Assembly: GCA_014379815.1 (NCBI GenBank)
Contig: JACMLA010000712.1
Coordinates: 1-6,066 of the forward strand
DNA: 6,066 nucleotides
DNA from: Bryobacteraceae bacterium
GTDB lineage: Bacteria > Acidobacteriota > Terriglobia > Bryobacterales > Bryobacteraceae
Reading direction: 5' to 3'
Position numbers and translations under genes: made by a program. Of this stretch, positions 1-6,066 are shown piece by piece. The notes under the pieces are model-generated. The model saw nothing but the letters and a program-made list of their open reading frames with translations, had not been told where the DNA came from and ran no database searches. Numbering within the stretch: position 1 is the stretch's first letter; each line of letters begins with the position of its first letter.

Positions 1-79
1 TGAGCGCGCGCATCTGCTTCCGGATATTCGGCGTGAGATCAGCTCATTGATACGGGAAGACGTTGGTGCCGAATACTAA
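1..79 (+). CDS. C-terminal end of an upstream gene, probably an AbiEi-type antitoxin (partial)
   Basis: Reading from base 2, 25 codons run open to a TAA at 77-79 (ending ...IREDVGAEY). The frame is open to the window edge and its stop lies just inside the start of the toxin gene, a typical arrangement for a translationally coupled pair. The fragment is too short and has no motif that identifies a family. The call as the AbiEi antitoxin/transcriptional regulator rests only on context: AbiEii toxins are usually encoded directly downstream of, and overlapping, their AbiEi partner. It could be another kind of upstream gene. The protein start lies outside the window. Confidence 0.5.
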   Translation, partial: ERAHLLPDIRREISSLIREDVGAEY

Positions 80-914
80 AGCCTACAAAACCTCCCAGGC
101 ACTTCGAACTGCTCTCGAAACTCGCCTGCTCGAAACCGCAAAGCGAACCGGAACCGACCTGCAACGGCTGCGTCGGAGGGTTGCCTCCGACCGTTTACTC
201 GCCCGATTGTTCAGTGAGAACCGCACGCGGCCGTCATGGTATCTCAAGGGCGGCTATGCTATCGCGTTGCGTATCGCCTCTGCGCGCACCACCAAGGACG
301 TGGACCTTTCGATTGCCGACCTGCGACTCACCGCCGACGCCCTGCACAGCATGGTCGACGAGGAGTTGTCACTCGATCTTGCTGATGGGTTCGCTTTTGA
401 GGTCGGCACTTCCATTCTTGAACTCGACGCCGAGCCCGCTGGCGGCAGCCGATTTGCGGTCAGCGCCAGAATGGCGGGCCGACCTTTCGTCAGCTTCCAT
501 CTGGACATCGGGGTCGGCGATGACCTGATCGAGCCGACTGACATGATCGAGGGTCAAGGCTGGTTCGACTTTGCTGGTCTGCCCCGTCCGCTGTTCCGAG
601 CCATTTCGCGCGAGCAGCAGTTCGCAGAGAAGCTCCATGCGTACACGTTGCTGCGGACTGAACGGGAGAACTCGCGCGTGAAGGATCTTGTCGATATGGT
701 CCTCCTTTTGAACAATGGCATCGACCCACAATACCTCCGGGAAAGCATCAGGAGAACCTTCGCCCATCGCGGGACGCACCTGCTGCCGGCGGAGCTTTCA
801 TCGCCCCCGGAGTCGTGGCGCATTCGTTACGCGGACTTGGCGGCGGAGTTCAGTATCGATCCCGACGCGTCCGGAGCAGTGCACAAGATCGCTAAGTTCC
901 TGGGCGAGTTGTAA
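63..914 (+). CDS. AbiEii/AbiGii-family nucleotidyltransferase toxin (type IV toxin-antitoxin)
   Basis: A 283-residue protein of the AbiEii (DUF1814, MNT-like) nucleotidyltransferase family. Visible motifs are the substrate-binding loop LKGGYAIALR at residues 61-70, the metal-binding DVD at 79-81 following an RTTK stretch, a conserved EK at 189-190, and the KDLVDM segment at 207-212 that corresponds to the family's C-terminal KD motif. All expected catalytic elements are present, so the gene looks intact. Known members block growth on phage infection, and related MenT toxins add nucleotides to tRNA 3' ends; whether this protein does so is inference. The start is TTG at 63 or GTG at 66, with GGGAAG at 54-59 as ribosome binding site; spacing slightly favours GTG. 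The start overlaps the end of the preceding frame (stop 77-79), implying coupling to a probable antitoxin. No terminator is evident after the stop. Confidence 0.88.
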   Translation: MVPNTKAYKTSQALRTALETRLLETAKRTGTDLQRLRRRVASDRLLARLFSENRTRPSWYLKGGYAIALRIASARTTKDVDLSIADLRLTADALHSMVDEELSLDLADGFAFEVGTSILELDAEPAGGSRFAVSARMAGRPFVSFHLDIGVGDDLIEPTDMIEGQGWFDFAGLPRPLFRAISREQQFAEKLHAYTLLRTERENSRVKDLVDMVLLLNNGIDPQYLRESIRRTFAHRGTHLLPAELSSPPESWRIRYADLAAEFSIDPDASGAVHKIAKFLGEL

Positions 915-1046
915 TGTGCCCGCAGCGCAGATGTGGGCCACAGAAGTCGATACACTGCTACGCGTTCTGAAGGAGGGTTGCTACAAAATCCGCTACAGTG
1001 GGAGGTTTCGGACTTTGGTTAGAATTGGTAACTTGCTGATTTTATT

Positions 1047-1121
<75 letters not shown>

Positions 1122-1140
1122 GTATTGGGGAGTCTTTCTC

Positions 1141-1169
1141 ATTACAACAAAATGACCCTGGAGTGTCAA
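1141..1169 (-). promoter_or_regulatory. Sigma-70 type promoter of tRNA-Asn
   Basis: On the minus strand a perfect -35 TTGACA (1169-1164) is followed by a 17-base spacer and a -10 TGTAAT (1146-1141, 5 of 6 to consensus). The predicted transcription start is near 1134, about 13 bases before the mature tRNA 5' end. The TGA stop codon of hpnI (1168-1166) lies inside the -35 hexamer, so the two features share bases. Confidence 0.85.
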
Positions 1170-2275
1170 TCCCGGTGCAGGATCCGGCCTTTCCTGCCGA
1201 GGTGCAGCCTCTGATCCTTCCATCGTACGGTATCGCCAAAGGACCCTGCGATCCAGACTGCGAAGCCCAGAAGATCCCGGAGTGGCATGCACCACCAGAG
1301 AGTTTTGGTCAGGCCGTCGCGCAGCACCATCCTGCCGGCAACTACACCCATGACAAGCCGCAGCAGCAGCAAGGGAACGGCGAGGAACCAGTAGCCTGCA
1401 AGGCCAGCGACAATGGCCCAGAGAGTCGCGTTGGTAACCGGGATTCCAAAGTAGCCGCTGCGGGATACGCGGATCGTACGCGACCACCGTACCTGGTGTT
1501 CCCAAACATCGCTCCAGCTCCCATTCAGCCCCGTGGAAACAACCATCCGCGACATTTCGACCGTCAGGCCGGCATCGCTGATTCGTTTCCCCAGGTGATA
1601 ATCATCGGCGATGTAGTCGCCTACGGCCGCGAAGCCGCCAACCCGCTTGAGCGTAACTGCCTTCAGCGCTAGCGTGGAACCAAGACCAAATTCCTTGACA
1701 CCTACAAAGGGAGCCACCAGCGCGCTGGGAGCAAAATCGGTCGAGATTCCGAGCGCCTCGAAGCGGCTCGCCAACGTTCGTCCTGTCGCGCGGTACAAAC
1801 AGGTGATAAGTCCAACGCCCGGCTGGTCCAGCGCCGTCACCAGCCGATAGAGATAGTCCCGCGGCACACTGATATCGCTGTCGTTGATGACCAGGTATTC
1901 TGAGCTGGCTGCGCGCTCGAGGTCAATCAGACTGCCAACTTTGGCGTTTGGCGCATCCGTGTAGCAGTCGACGATTCCGATGTTCACTGCCGGGTACTCG
2001 CCCTGCAGCCTTTCAACACAGTCGCGGGCCGCATCGTCCTTCTCACGGACGCCAAAAAGGATTTCAAAGTCAGGGTAGTCGATTTGCGCGTGCGTGCGAA
2101 TCGCCTCGTAGAAGCCTTCATCGGCTCCGCGAACTGGCTTGAGTATCGAGACTCGCGGACGATGGACTGCCCAGGGATCGGTAAGCGTTAGCTGGCGCAA
2201 GCAGGCGCGCAGAGCGGTCATCTGGTAGGCGGCTGCGGCAAGACAAATCAGGGAAATGACGACAAGGAGGATCAA
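1166..2275 (-). CDS. hpnI: Hopanoid biosynthesis glycosyltransferase HpnI
   Basis: A membrane-bound family-2 glycosyltransferase resembling ceramide glucosyltransferase. HpnI enzymes transfer N-acetylglucosamine to bacteriohopanetetrol, the first step toward the cyclitol ether headgroup. From the start chosen here (369 residues), a membrane helix spans residues 1-18. The GT-A domain opens with VSILKPVRGADEGFYE, and the metal-binding DSD is at 132-134. The catalytic ADD lies at 223-225 and the acceptor-site QVRW at 261-264. Hydrophobic C-terminal segments at about 283-315 and 335-347 are typical of HpnI. The start is uncertain. TTG at 2275 overlaps the preceding stop as TTGA and places the membrane helix at the N-terminus as usual. 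TTG at 2323 would add 16 residues and overlap the preceding gene by 52 bases. Neither has a clear Shine-Dalgarno. It is the last gene of the hpnJ operon; no terminator is visible before the tRNA. Confidence 0.9.
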   Translation of the reverse strand: MILLVVISLICLAAAAYQMTALRACLRQLTLTDPWAVHRPRVSILKPVRGADEGFYEAIRTHAQIDYPDFEILFGVREKDDAARDCVERLQGEYPAVNIGIVDCYTDAPNAKVGSLIDLERAASSEYLVINDSDISVPRDYLYRLVTALDQPGVGLITCLYRATGRTLASRFEALGISTDFAPSALVAPFVGVKEFGLGSTLALKAVTLKRVGGFAAVGDYIADDYHLGKRISDAGLTVEMSRMVVSTGLNGSWSDVWEHQVRWSRTIRVSRSGYFGIPVTNATLWAIVAGLAGYWFLAVPLLLLRLVMGVVAGRMVLRDGLTKTLWWCMPLRDLLGFAVWIAGSFGDTVRWKDQRLHLGRKGRILHRD

Positions 2276-2622
2276 AGCGCGAGTAAAGCCACGCCGCAGG
2301 CAATCAGCAGGGAGGCTGCCCAACGTCGTCTGCCAACTTTTTCACGAAGTATCCATTGCGCCATGGCGGTTTCGAAGACATAGCTCGAAGCCGTGGCTGG
2401 TACCGCGAAGCTAAGATCCGCCGTCCGCAAGAGAAGGACGAACGACCCGAAGGAGATTGCCATAAAGATAATGCTTACCATCATCTTCGGTTGCCGGAAG
2501 AAACTTGCAGCAGCCTGACCCACGCCGGACCCGGCTTGAGTCTGCATATGACTTGCCTGAAGATAATCAGCAGCAATCGTAGCGAGCACAACGCCGCCAA
2601 CCAGAAGCCATTGCTCTGTCAT
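2272..2622 (-). CDS. Small EamA/SMR-like membrane protein, second of a pair
   Basis: A 116-residue protein with four predicted membrane helices at about residues 5-27, 44-66, 69-90 and 99-116. This is the size of a single EamA/small multidrug resistance domain, not the duplicated ten-helix form. The stretch from DLSFAVPATASSYV, through ILREKVGRRRW, to the final GVALLAL is typical of the C-terminal half of EamA domains. There is an acidic residue (Asp19) within the first helix; the EmrE-type Glu in that helix is not apparent. ATG at 2622 overlaps the upstream gene's TGA as ATGA, and GAGGAC lies directly before it. Its own stop overlaps the proposed hpnI start as TTGA. Placed between hpnJ and hpnI beside a similar protein, it is plausibly half of a heterodimeric lipid-sugar translocator like ArnE/ArnF; the substrate is inferred only from context. 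Confidence 0.85.
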   Translation of the reverse strand: MTEQWLLVGGVVLATIAADYLQASHMQTQAGSGVGQAAASFFRQPKMMVSIIFMAISFGSFVLLLRTADLSFAVPATASSYVFETAMAQWILREKVGRRRWAASLLIACGVALLAL

Positions 2623-2996
2623 GTCCTCGGGCTGGCGGAGGTGGTCTTCGGATGGGTGCTGCCAGCTAAGGCCACGCCCGTGACAATTAGAAGCGTCGCT
2701 CCCAGCCGCGCCGGGGAGATCTGCTCGTGCAGCAGCAAAGCCCCTGCCACCGGCGTCAGGACGTACCCGATCGCAGTGACTGAGAGAACGTAGCTGAGGT
2801 CAGCCCAGCTGAGGAGAGAGGTTCTCAGCAACGTCCATAAGATCAGCAATCCAATGCCGCCGAGAACAGCTGGCAAGTAAGAAGTCGCGAGATCAGAATT
2901 GTTTCGCAGCCCATAACTCAGGAGAGTATTTCCGGCAAGGTTGCTAAGCACGACAGCAGCGGACAGGAGCCAGACACGGGACCGACCTGGAATCAA
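2619..2996 (-). CDS. Small EamA/SMR-like membrane protein, first of a pair
   Basis: A 125-residue protein with four predicted membrane helices at about residues 8-30, 40-62, 66-88 and 97-112, and a short polar C-terminal tail rich in Thr and Ser. The first helix carries LSNLAGNTLLSYGL, similar to the N-terminal helix of single-domain EamA proteins. LSYVLSVTAIGYVLTP and LLLHEQISPARLGATLL match the conserved third helix, the Glu-containing turn and the fourth helix of the fold. The start is TTG at 2996, immediately after the hpnJ stop (TGATTG), with GGTGA at the end of hpnJ as a possible ribosome binding site; no better in-frame start exists nearby. It ends in an ATGA overlap with the next small membrane gene. 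The probable role is one subunit of a paired small transporter, perhaps a flippase for an aminosugar-hopanoid; that role is inference. Confidence 0.85.
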   Translation of the reverse strand: MIPGRSRVWLLSAAVVLSNLAGNTLLSYGLRNNSDLATSYLPAVLGGIGLLILWTLLRTSLLSWADLSYVLSVTAIGYVLTPVAGALLLHEQISPARLGATLLIVTGVALAGSTHPKTTSASPRT

Positions 2997-4457
2997 TCAG
3001 TCACCCATGCCGGCCGGTGCACCGATAGTGTCATTCGCCTTCTGATCCCGAACGAACTGCTTCCGTTTCGCGCGGAGAGCCATGTACTCTTTTGCTTCTT
3101 TCATCAGCCGGGGGACGTCGTTGTTGATGACCGCTTTGCTGACAACGCGCCAGACAGCCTTAGGACGAAAATAGTACTCGCCGTAAAACCGCTCCACCCA
3201 CTCCACGAGTTCCCCGCGATTCAGGCCGGGGTAAACAACAACCGGCAACTGATGTCCCGTCTCGTCTGTCATAGAGTCGATTGTGATCAGATTATTCGTC
3301 TTGGCGTAGTCGTAAAATTCGGTGCCGGGATATGGATGTGCGATGGACACCTGAATGGTCTCCGTGTCGAGTTTCTTGGCAAAATCGATGGTTTTGCGGA
3401 TACTCTCGCGAGACTCACCAGGCAGGCCAACGATGAAATCGCCATGGATAGTCAACCCGAGTTTATGGCAATTGTCAGTAAATCGTTGCGCCATATCAAT
3501 GGTGGCGCCTTTTTTTATGTTCTTCAGGATCTCCGGGTCGCCGCTCTCATACCCAACAATCAGTAGCCGCGCACCTGCGTCGCGCATAGCCTTCAACGTG
3601 TCGTAATCGGTAGTAACGCGTGAGGTGCAGGACCACGTGAAGTTCAGAGGCTTGAGCTTCTCGCAAAGCGCGATGGTTCGCTTCTTCTGATAGTTGAACG
3701 TGTCGTCGTCGAAGAAGATTTCTTTCAGGCCTGGAAAGTTCTCCAGCGCATACTTGCACTCTGCGGCAATGTCTTCGGCGGATCGAAGGCGCCAGCGGTG
3801 ACCGGAATGTGTCTGGGGCCAGAGGCAGAACGTACACATGGCAGGGCAGCCCCTGGAAGTGTAGAGCGAAATGAACGGATTCAACAGAAAAGGTACGTTG
3901 TAGCGGCGGAAGTCGAGATCGCGCTTATAGGTCTTTGTTACCCACGGCAGCTCATCGAGATTCTCAATGAAACCCCCTTCCGGATTGTGAACAATCTTGC
4001 CGTCCTTGCGGAAGCTGACACCTGGCAATTCTTCCAGCGGTGTCCCGTTTGCGTAGGCAACGATCTGGTGATCGAACTCGCGCCGGACAATGAAATCGAT
4101 GGCAGATTCGGCCAGTGCTTTGTCTGGCTCGACGGTAACGGGCGGACCGACGAAAGCCACCTTTAGCTTCGGGTTCACGTCCTTCATCATCTGGGCGATT
4201 TTTACGTCCACGGTGAAGCCGGGCGTGGATGTAAATAGCACAAGCAACTCGAAGTCTTTCCCCATTTCCACGGTGGCTTCAATGGAAATCTTGTGCGGGG
4301 GCGCGTCGACTACCTTGCTGTCAGGGAGCATTCCCGCCGGGTAGCAGAGCCAAACCGGATACCAGTAAGACTCGATCTCGCGCGAGGCCGGCCAGCGCGA
4401 ACTCGCTCCGCCGTCAAAGCCTTCAAAAGACGGAGGATTCAGGAATAAAGTTCTCAT
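2997..4457 (-). CDS. hpnJ: Hopanoid biosynthesis radical SAM protein HpnJ
   Basis: A 486-residue B12-binding-type radical SAM enzyme. HpnJ is required to form bacteriohopanetetrol cyclitol ether, acting after HpnI and HpnK to contract the aminosugar ring. The N-terminus (MRTLFLNPPSFEGFDGG) and an alpha/beta cobalamin-binding-like domain over about residues 40-135 are followed by the radical SAM cluster motif CPAMCTFC, with Cys204, Cys208 and Cys211 as 4Fe-4S ligands. The barrel continues with FFDDDTF (248-254), VGYESGD (301-307) and GDFIVGLPGES (339-349). The C-terminal tail is basic and helical. Length and motif order match full-length HpnJ. ATG at 4457 is preceded by GAGAG four bases upstream. 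It is the first gene of a four-gene operon, and the next start directly abuts its stop. The gene shows no sign of damage. Confidence 0.93.
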   Translation of the reverse strand: MRTLFLNPPSFEGFDGGASSRWPASREIESYWYPVWLCYPAGMLPDSKVVDAPPHKISIEATVEMGKDFELLVLFTSTPGFTVDVKIAQMMKDVNPKLKVAFVGPPVTVEPDKALAESAIDFIVRREFDHQIVAYANGTPLEELPGVSFRKDGKIVHNPEGGFIENLDELPWVTKTYKRDLDFRRYNVPFLLNPFISLYTSRGCPAMCTFCLWPQTHSGHRWRLRSAEDIAAECKYALENFPGLKEIFFDDDTFNYQKKRTIALCEKLKPLNFTWSCTSRVTTDYDTLKAMRDAGARLLIVGYESGDPEILKNIKKGATIDMAQRFTDNCHKLGLTIHGDFIVGLPGESRESIRKTIDFAKKLDTETIQVSIAHPYPGTEFYDYAKTNNLITIDSMTDETGHQLPVVVYPGLNRGELVEWVERFYGEYYFRPKAVWRVVSKAVINNDVPRLMKEAKEYMALRAKRKQFVRDQKANDTIGAPAGMGD

Positions 4458-4852
4458 TCGGCTCTCTTTAGTTTAGGGCACCGTCCTGCCCGCGTTCAAT
4501 GATTCTGCAGGGAAACGGACACTGATACGCCTGAGATGTCGCATTACTGGCCCGAGTTGCTTCTTTCGCGCCGGAACATGGGTCTGCTTTGGCCGGATTT
4601 AGCCCCTTGGTACTGGTACCAGCGAACCTGCACTTCTGCTATTGCAATCCGGGTGGAAAGTGACTTTATTCCATGCTTTAGAGGCTGTCGGAGCAGCGGG
4701 CAGGTTTAGTACCTGACTGTTTGGGAGGTATAAATAACAGGCCTTTCTATTTCTATCTTGAGCGACAGAATAGTACGGCATTGTTTGATTAAAAGTGGCA
4801 AAACGTTTACGCTTTTCTTGTCGAGCAAATCTATTTGGTCTGGCGAAATAAA
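4458..4852. other. Divergent intergenic region between hpnJ and the PEP-CTERM gene
   Basis: This 395-base stretch contains no credible gene; the one 60-codon minus-strand frame inside it (4599-4781) has no recognisable features. It should hold the promoters for both flanking genes. Visible elements are the 10-base palindrome CTGGTACCAG at 4613-4622, preceded by a direct TGGTAC copy at 4608-4613; the 8-base palindrome ATTGCAAT at 4641-4648; the inverted repeat CAGGT-N5-ACCTG at 4701-4715; and an A/T-rich stretch around 4729-4740. No known riboswitch or small RNA is recognised. Confidence 0.6.
4701..4735 (+). promoter_or_regulatory. Possible promoter with overlapping inverted repeat upstream of the PEP-CTERM gene
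   Basis: TATAAA at 4729-4734 is a 5-of-6 match to a -10 box on the plus strand. The matching -35 position (TTAGTA, 4706-4711, 17-base spacer) is poor and lies within the perfect inverted repeat CAGGT-TTAGT-ACCTG (4701-4715). A weak -35 covered by a palindrome would fit a regulated promoter with a bound activator or repressor. The transcript would have a leader of roughly 110 bases. This is pattern reading only and the match could be chance. Confidence 0.3.
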
Positions 4853-5401
4853 ATGAAAATACTACACTTTGCTGCTCTCGTTCTAATGTCGGGATTATCG
4901 CTGATGGGCGCCAGTATTGGTGGAATCAGCATTGAAAATGGCGGTGTTCCGTTCCTGCTCCCCGGAGGTGAAAACATCGCGCTACTCGGCTTCCGCGACA
5001 CTGTCGTGGGAAGCACTGTGACCGCGTCCGATGTTGATTCCCTGATACTCAGCGGCGGTTCTTCCGTGCTCGGCTACTTCAATGGACTTGCGACAGACAA
5101 TGGAACCTATGCTGGCGGAACCCTGGACCCCTTCACAGCATTCTCGGTGTCTTCGGTCGACCGGGCATCCGATAACAAAGTCTTCGAAGGTGTCTACATG
5201 GTGTACTCAGCGGGAACAAACGTAGTATTCCGTGCGCGCGCAAACGGTGGTACAGCAACTGCAGGTCAGGGTACGAGAGACTTTCCGGGTGCTGATCCTA
5301 CCAGCCCAGTACCCGAGCCCAGCGCAGTTCCCGAGCCGGGCAGCATTGCACTACTCAGTGCCGGTGCCGCGACTCTGGTCTTCTTGAAGCGACGATCGTA
5401 A
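4853..5401 (+). CDS. Secreted PEP-CTERM sorting domain protein
   Basis: A 182-residue exported protein of unknown function. An N-terminal signal peptide (MKILHFAALVLMSGLSLMGA, residues 1-20) is followed by a low-charge, Gly/Ser/Thr-rich region without cysteines. The C-terminus is a PEP-CTERM tripartite tail: VPEP twice (153-156 and 159-162), a hydrophobic helix at about 164-178 and a terminal KRRS. Such tails are recognised by exosortases, which cleave near the PEP motif after export; the proteins are often linked to exopolysaccharide or biofilm. No exosortase is in the window. ATG at 4853 was chosen because it starts exactly at the signal peptide; a TTG at 4835 would add six residues, three of them basic or polar. 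The ribosome binding site is weak. The central part (about 25-150) matches no domain I can name. Confidence 0.87.
   Translation: MKILHFAALVLMSGLSLMGASIGGISIENGGVPFLLPGGENIALLGFRDTVVGSTVTASDVDSLILSGGSSVLGYFNGLATDNGTYAGGTLDPFTAFSVSSVDRASDNKVFEGVYMVYSAGTNVVFRARANGGTATAGQGTRDFPGADPTSPVPEPSAVPEPGSIALLSAGAATLVFLKRRS
5309..5338 (+). repeat. Short imperfect tandem repeat encoding the doubled VPEP motif
   Basis: GTACCCGAGCCC at 5309-5320 recurs as GTTCCCGAGCCG at 5327-5338, an 18-base period with two mismatches in twelve. It encodes VPEPSA followed by VPEPGS, giving two potential exosortase recognition motifs in tandem. Confidence 0.7.
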
Positions 5402-5413
5402 GTCAGGTGCAGT

Positions 5414-6066
5414 TCAAGCGCAGCCGGGCCTGAAGACCTTGCTAGCCGTCCCGCTCAGAATGTTTCGCTTATTCTCGTCGCTGGTCGATAGCCGAAGAAT
5501 CTTCGACATCTCGATGTCGAGATTCTCCGGCAAGTCCGATCCCGCCATGAGCCGGTTGCTCGGTACTCGTTGCAGGACCTCGATAACCTGGTGGGGCATG
5601 AGACTCGACAATTCGAGAAAAATGTTTGGGAACAACGAGGCGGCGACCATTGCCTCTCCCAGGAAGATTCCGCCTCCTCCGCAGTGAGCCAGGATGATGG
5701 TTAGCTCCGGGTATTGCCTGGCGGCCAGCAGATACATGGACGGCAGGGAGAAGGGAATACCCGTGCCGGTATGCACGATCAAAGCCATGTCGTTCGCAAT
5801 CGCGGTCTCGAAGAGAAATGCACTCGATTCCAGCAGCGGATTCAAAGCCTGATATTGCGGCTGGAACTTCAGGGCACGAAAGCCGTAGAGTTCCCGGCAG
5901 CGCTGAACCTCGTCGCGGAACGTCTGCTCCGGTACGAAGGGATTCAGACAAGCAGCGCCAACAAAGCTCCCGGGATAATCGCGAAGCGCCGTCCCGATCT
6001 CATCGTGCTCCCGCCGGAAATCTTCAACGACAGGGAAAGGAATCGCCACCGACTGTTCCACGCCAA
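5414..6066 (-). CDS. Amidohydrolase family protein, N-terminus missing at window edge (partial)
   Basis: About 217 residues of the C-terminal part of a metal-dependent hydrolase of the amidohydrolase_2 (TIM-barrel, decarboxylase/lactonase-like) family. Counting from the GTG codon at 6061, visible features are GAACLNPF (35-42), ALKFQPQY (63-70), the metal-ligand-type His97 in IVHTGTG, His126 in LAHCGGGG and the conserved Asp176 in GSDLPEN. The frame stays open to the window edge with a Gly codon before that GTG, so the GTG is an internal valine, not the start. The missing part should carry the N-terminal HxH metal motif. The substrate cannot be told from the sequence. It converges on the PEP-CTERM gene with 12 bases between stop codons; I see no functional link between the two. 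Confidence 0.85.
   Translation of the reverse strand, partial: GVEQSVAIPFPVVEDFRREHDEIGTALRDYPGSFVGAACLNPFVPEQTFRDEVQRCRELYGFRALKFQPQYQALNPLLESSAFLFETAIANDMALIVHTGTGIPFSLPSMYLLAARQYPELTIILAHCGGGGIFLGEAMVAASLFPNIFLELSSLMPHQVIEVLQRVPSNRLMAGSDLPENLDIEMSKILRLSTSDENKRNILSGTASKVFRPGCA

Noticed and set aside
957..997. Three copies of GCTAC (957, 980, 992) after the toxin gene as a repeat array.
   Set aside because: Five to six bases with irregular spacing is within chance expectation; there is no CRISPR-like or attachment-site structure.
3798..4166. Plus-strand frame of 122 codons opposite hpnJ.
   Set aside because: It lies entirely antisense to the conserved radical SAM and N-terminal domains of HpnJ, with no recognisable product.
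4470..4499. TTGAAC and TAAACT with an 18-base spacer on the minus strand as an hpnJ promoter.
   Set aside because: Both boxes are weak, and the implied start would fall inside or beyond the GAGAG ribosome binding site, leaving almost no leader.
5403..5433. TCAGG...CCTGA inverted repeat between the PEP-CTERM and amidohydrolase genes as a terminator.
   Set aside because: The loop is about 21 bases, the stem is only five base pairs, there is no T-run, and most of it lies within the amidohydrolase coding end.

Overview
The window looks like a chromosomal segment of an Acidobacteriota member, most like the Bryobacterales/Solibacter group. This is inferred from the combination of hopanoid side-chain genes (hpnJ, hpnI), a secreted protein with a VPEP-type PEP-CTERM sorting tail, and moderately GC-rich coding sequence. 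No 16S or universal marker is present, so the placement is tentative.

Left end (1-914, + strand): the last 25 codons of an unidentified gene, probably an AbiEi-type antitoxin, overlap the start of a complete AbiEii-type nucleotidyltransferase toxin. Together they look like a type IV toxin-antitoxin or abortive-infection pair. A 132-base gap follows, then a tRNA-Asn(GTT) gene on the - strand whose 3' end, with encoded CCA, faces the toxin gene.

Centre (1166-4457, - strand): a tightly packed four-gene operon in the order hpnJ, small EamA-like membrane protein, second small EamA-like membrane protein, hpnI. HpnI (GlcNAc transferase acting on bacteriohopanetetrol) and HpnJ (B12-binding radical SAM enzyme) belong to the pathway for the bacteriohopanetetrol cyclitol ether headgroup. 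HpnK, the deacetylase that acts between them, is not in the window. Between the two enzymes sit two four-helix membrane proteins, arranged like the ArnE/ArnF lipid-sugar flippase pair. This suggests, without proving it, a dedicated transporter for the modified hopanoid. All three internal gene junctions are abutting or overlapping. The operon ends directly at the tRNA-Asn promoter, whose -35 box contains the hpnI stop codon.

Right end (4458-6066): a 395-base divergent intergenic region with several short palindromes and possible promoter elements, a small secreted PEP-CTERM protein on the + strand, and, converging on it 12 bases away, the C-terminal three quarters or so of an amidohydrolase (amidohydrolase_2 type) on the - strand, cut by the window edge.
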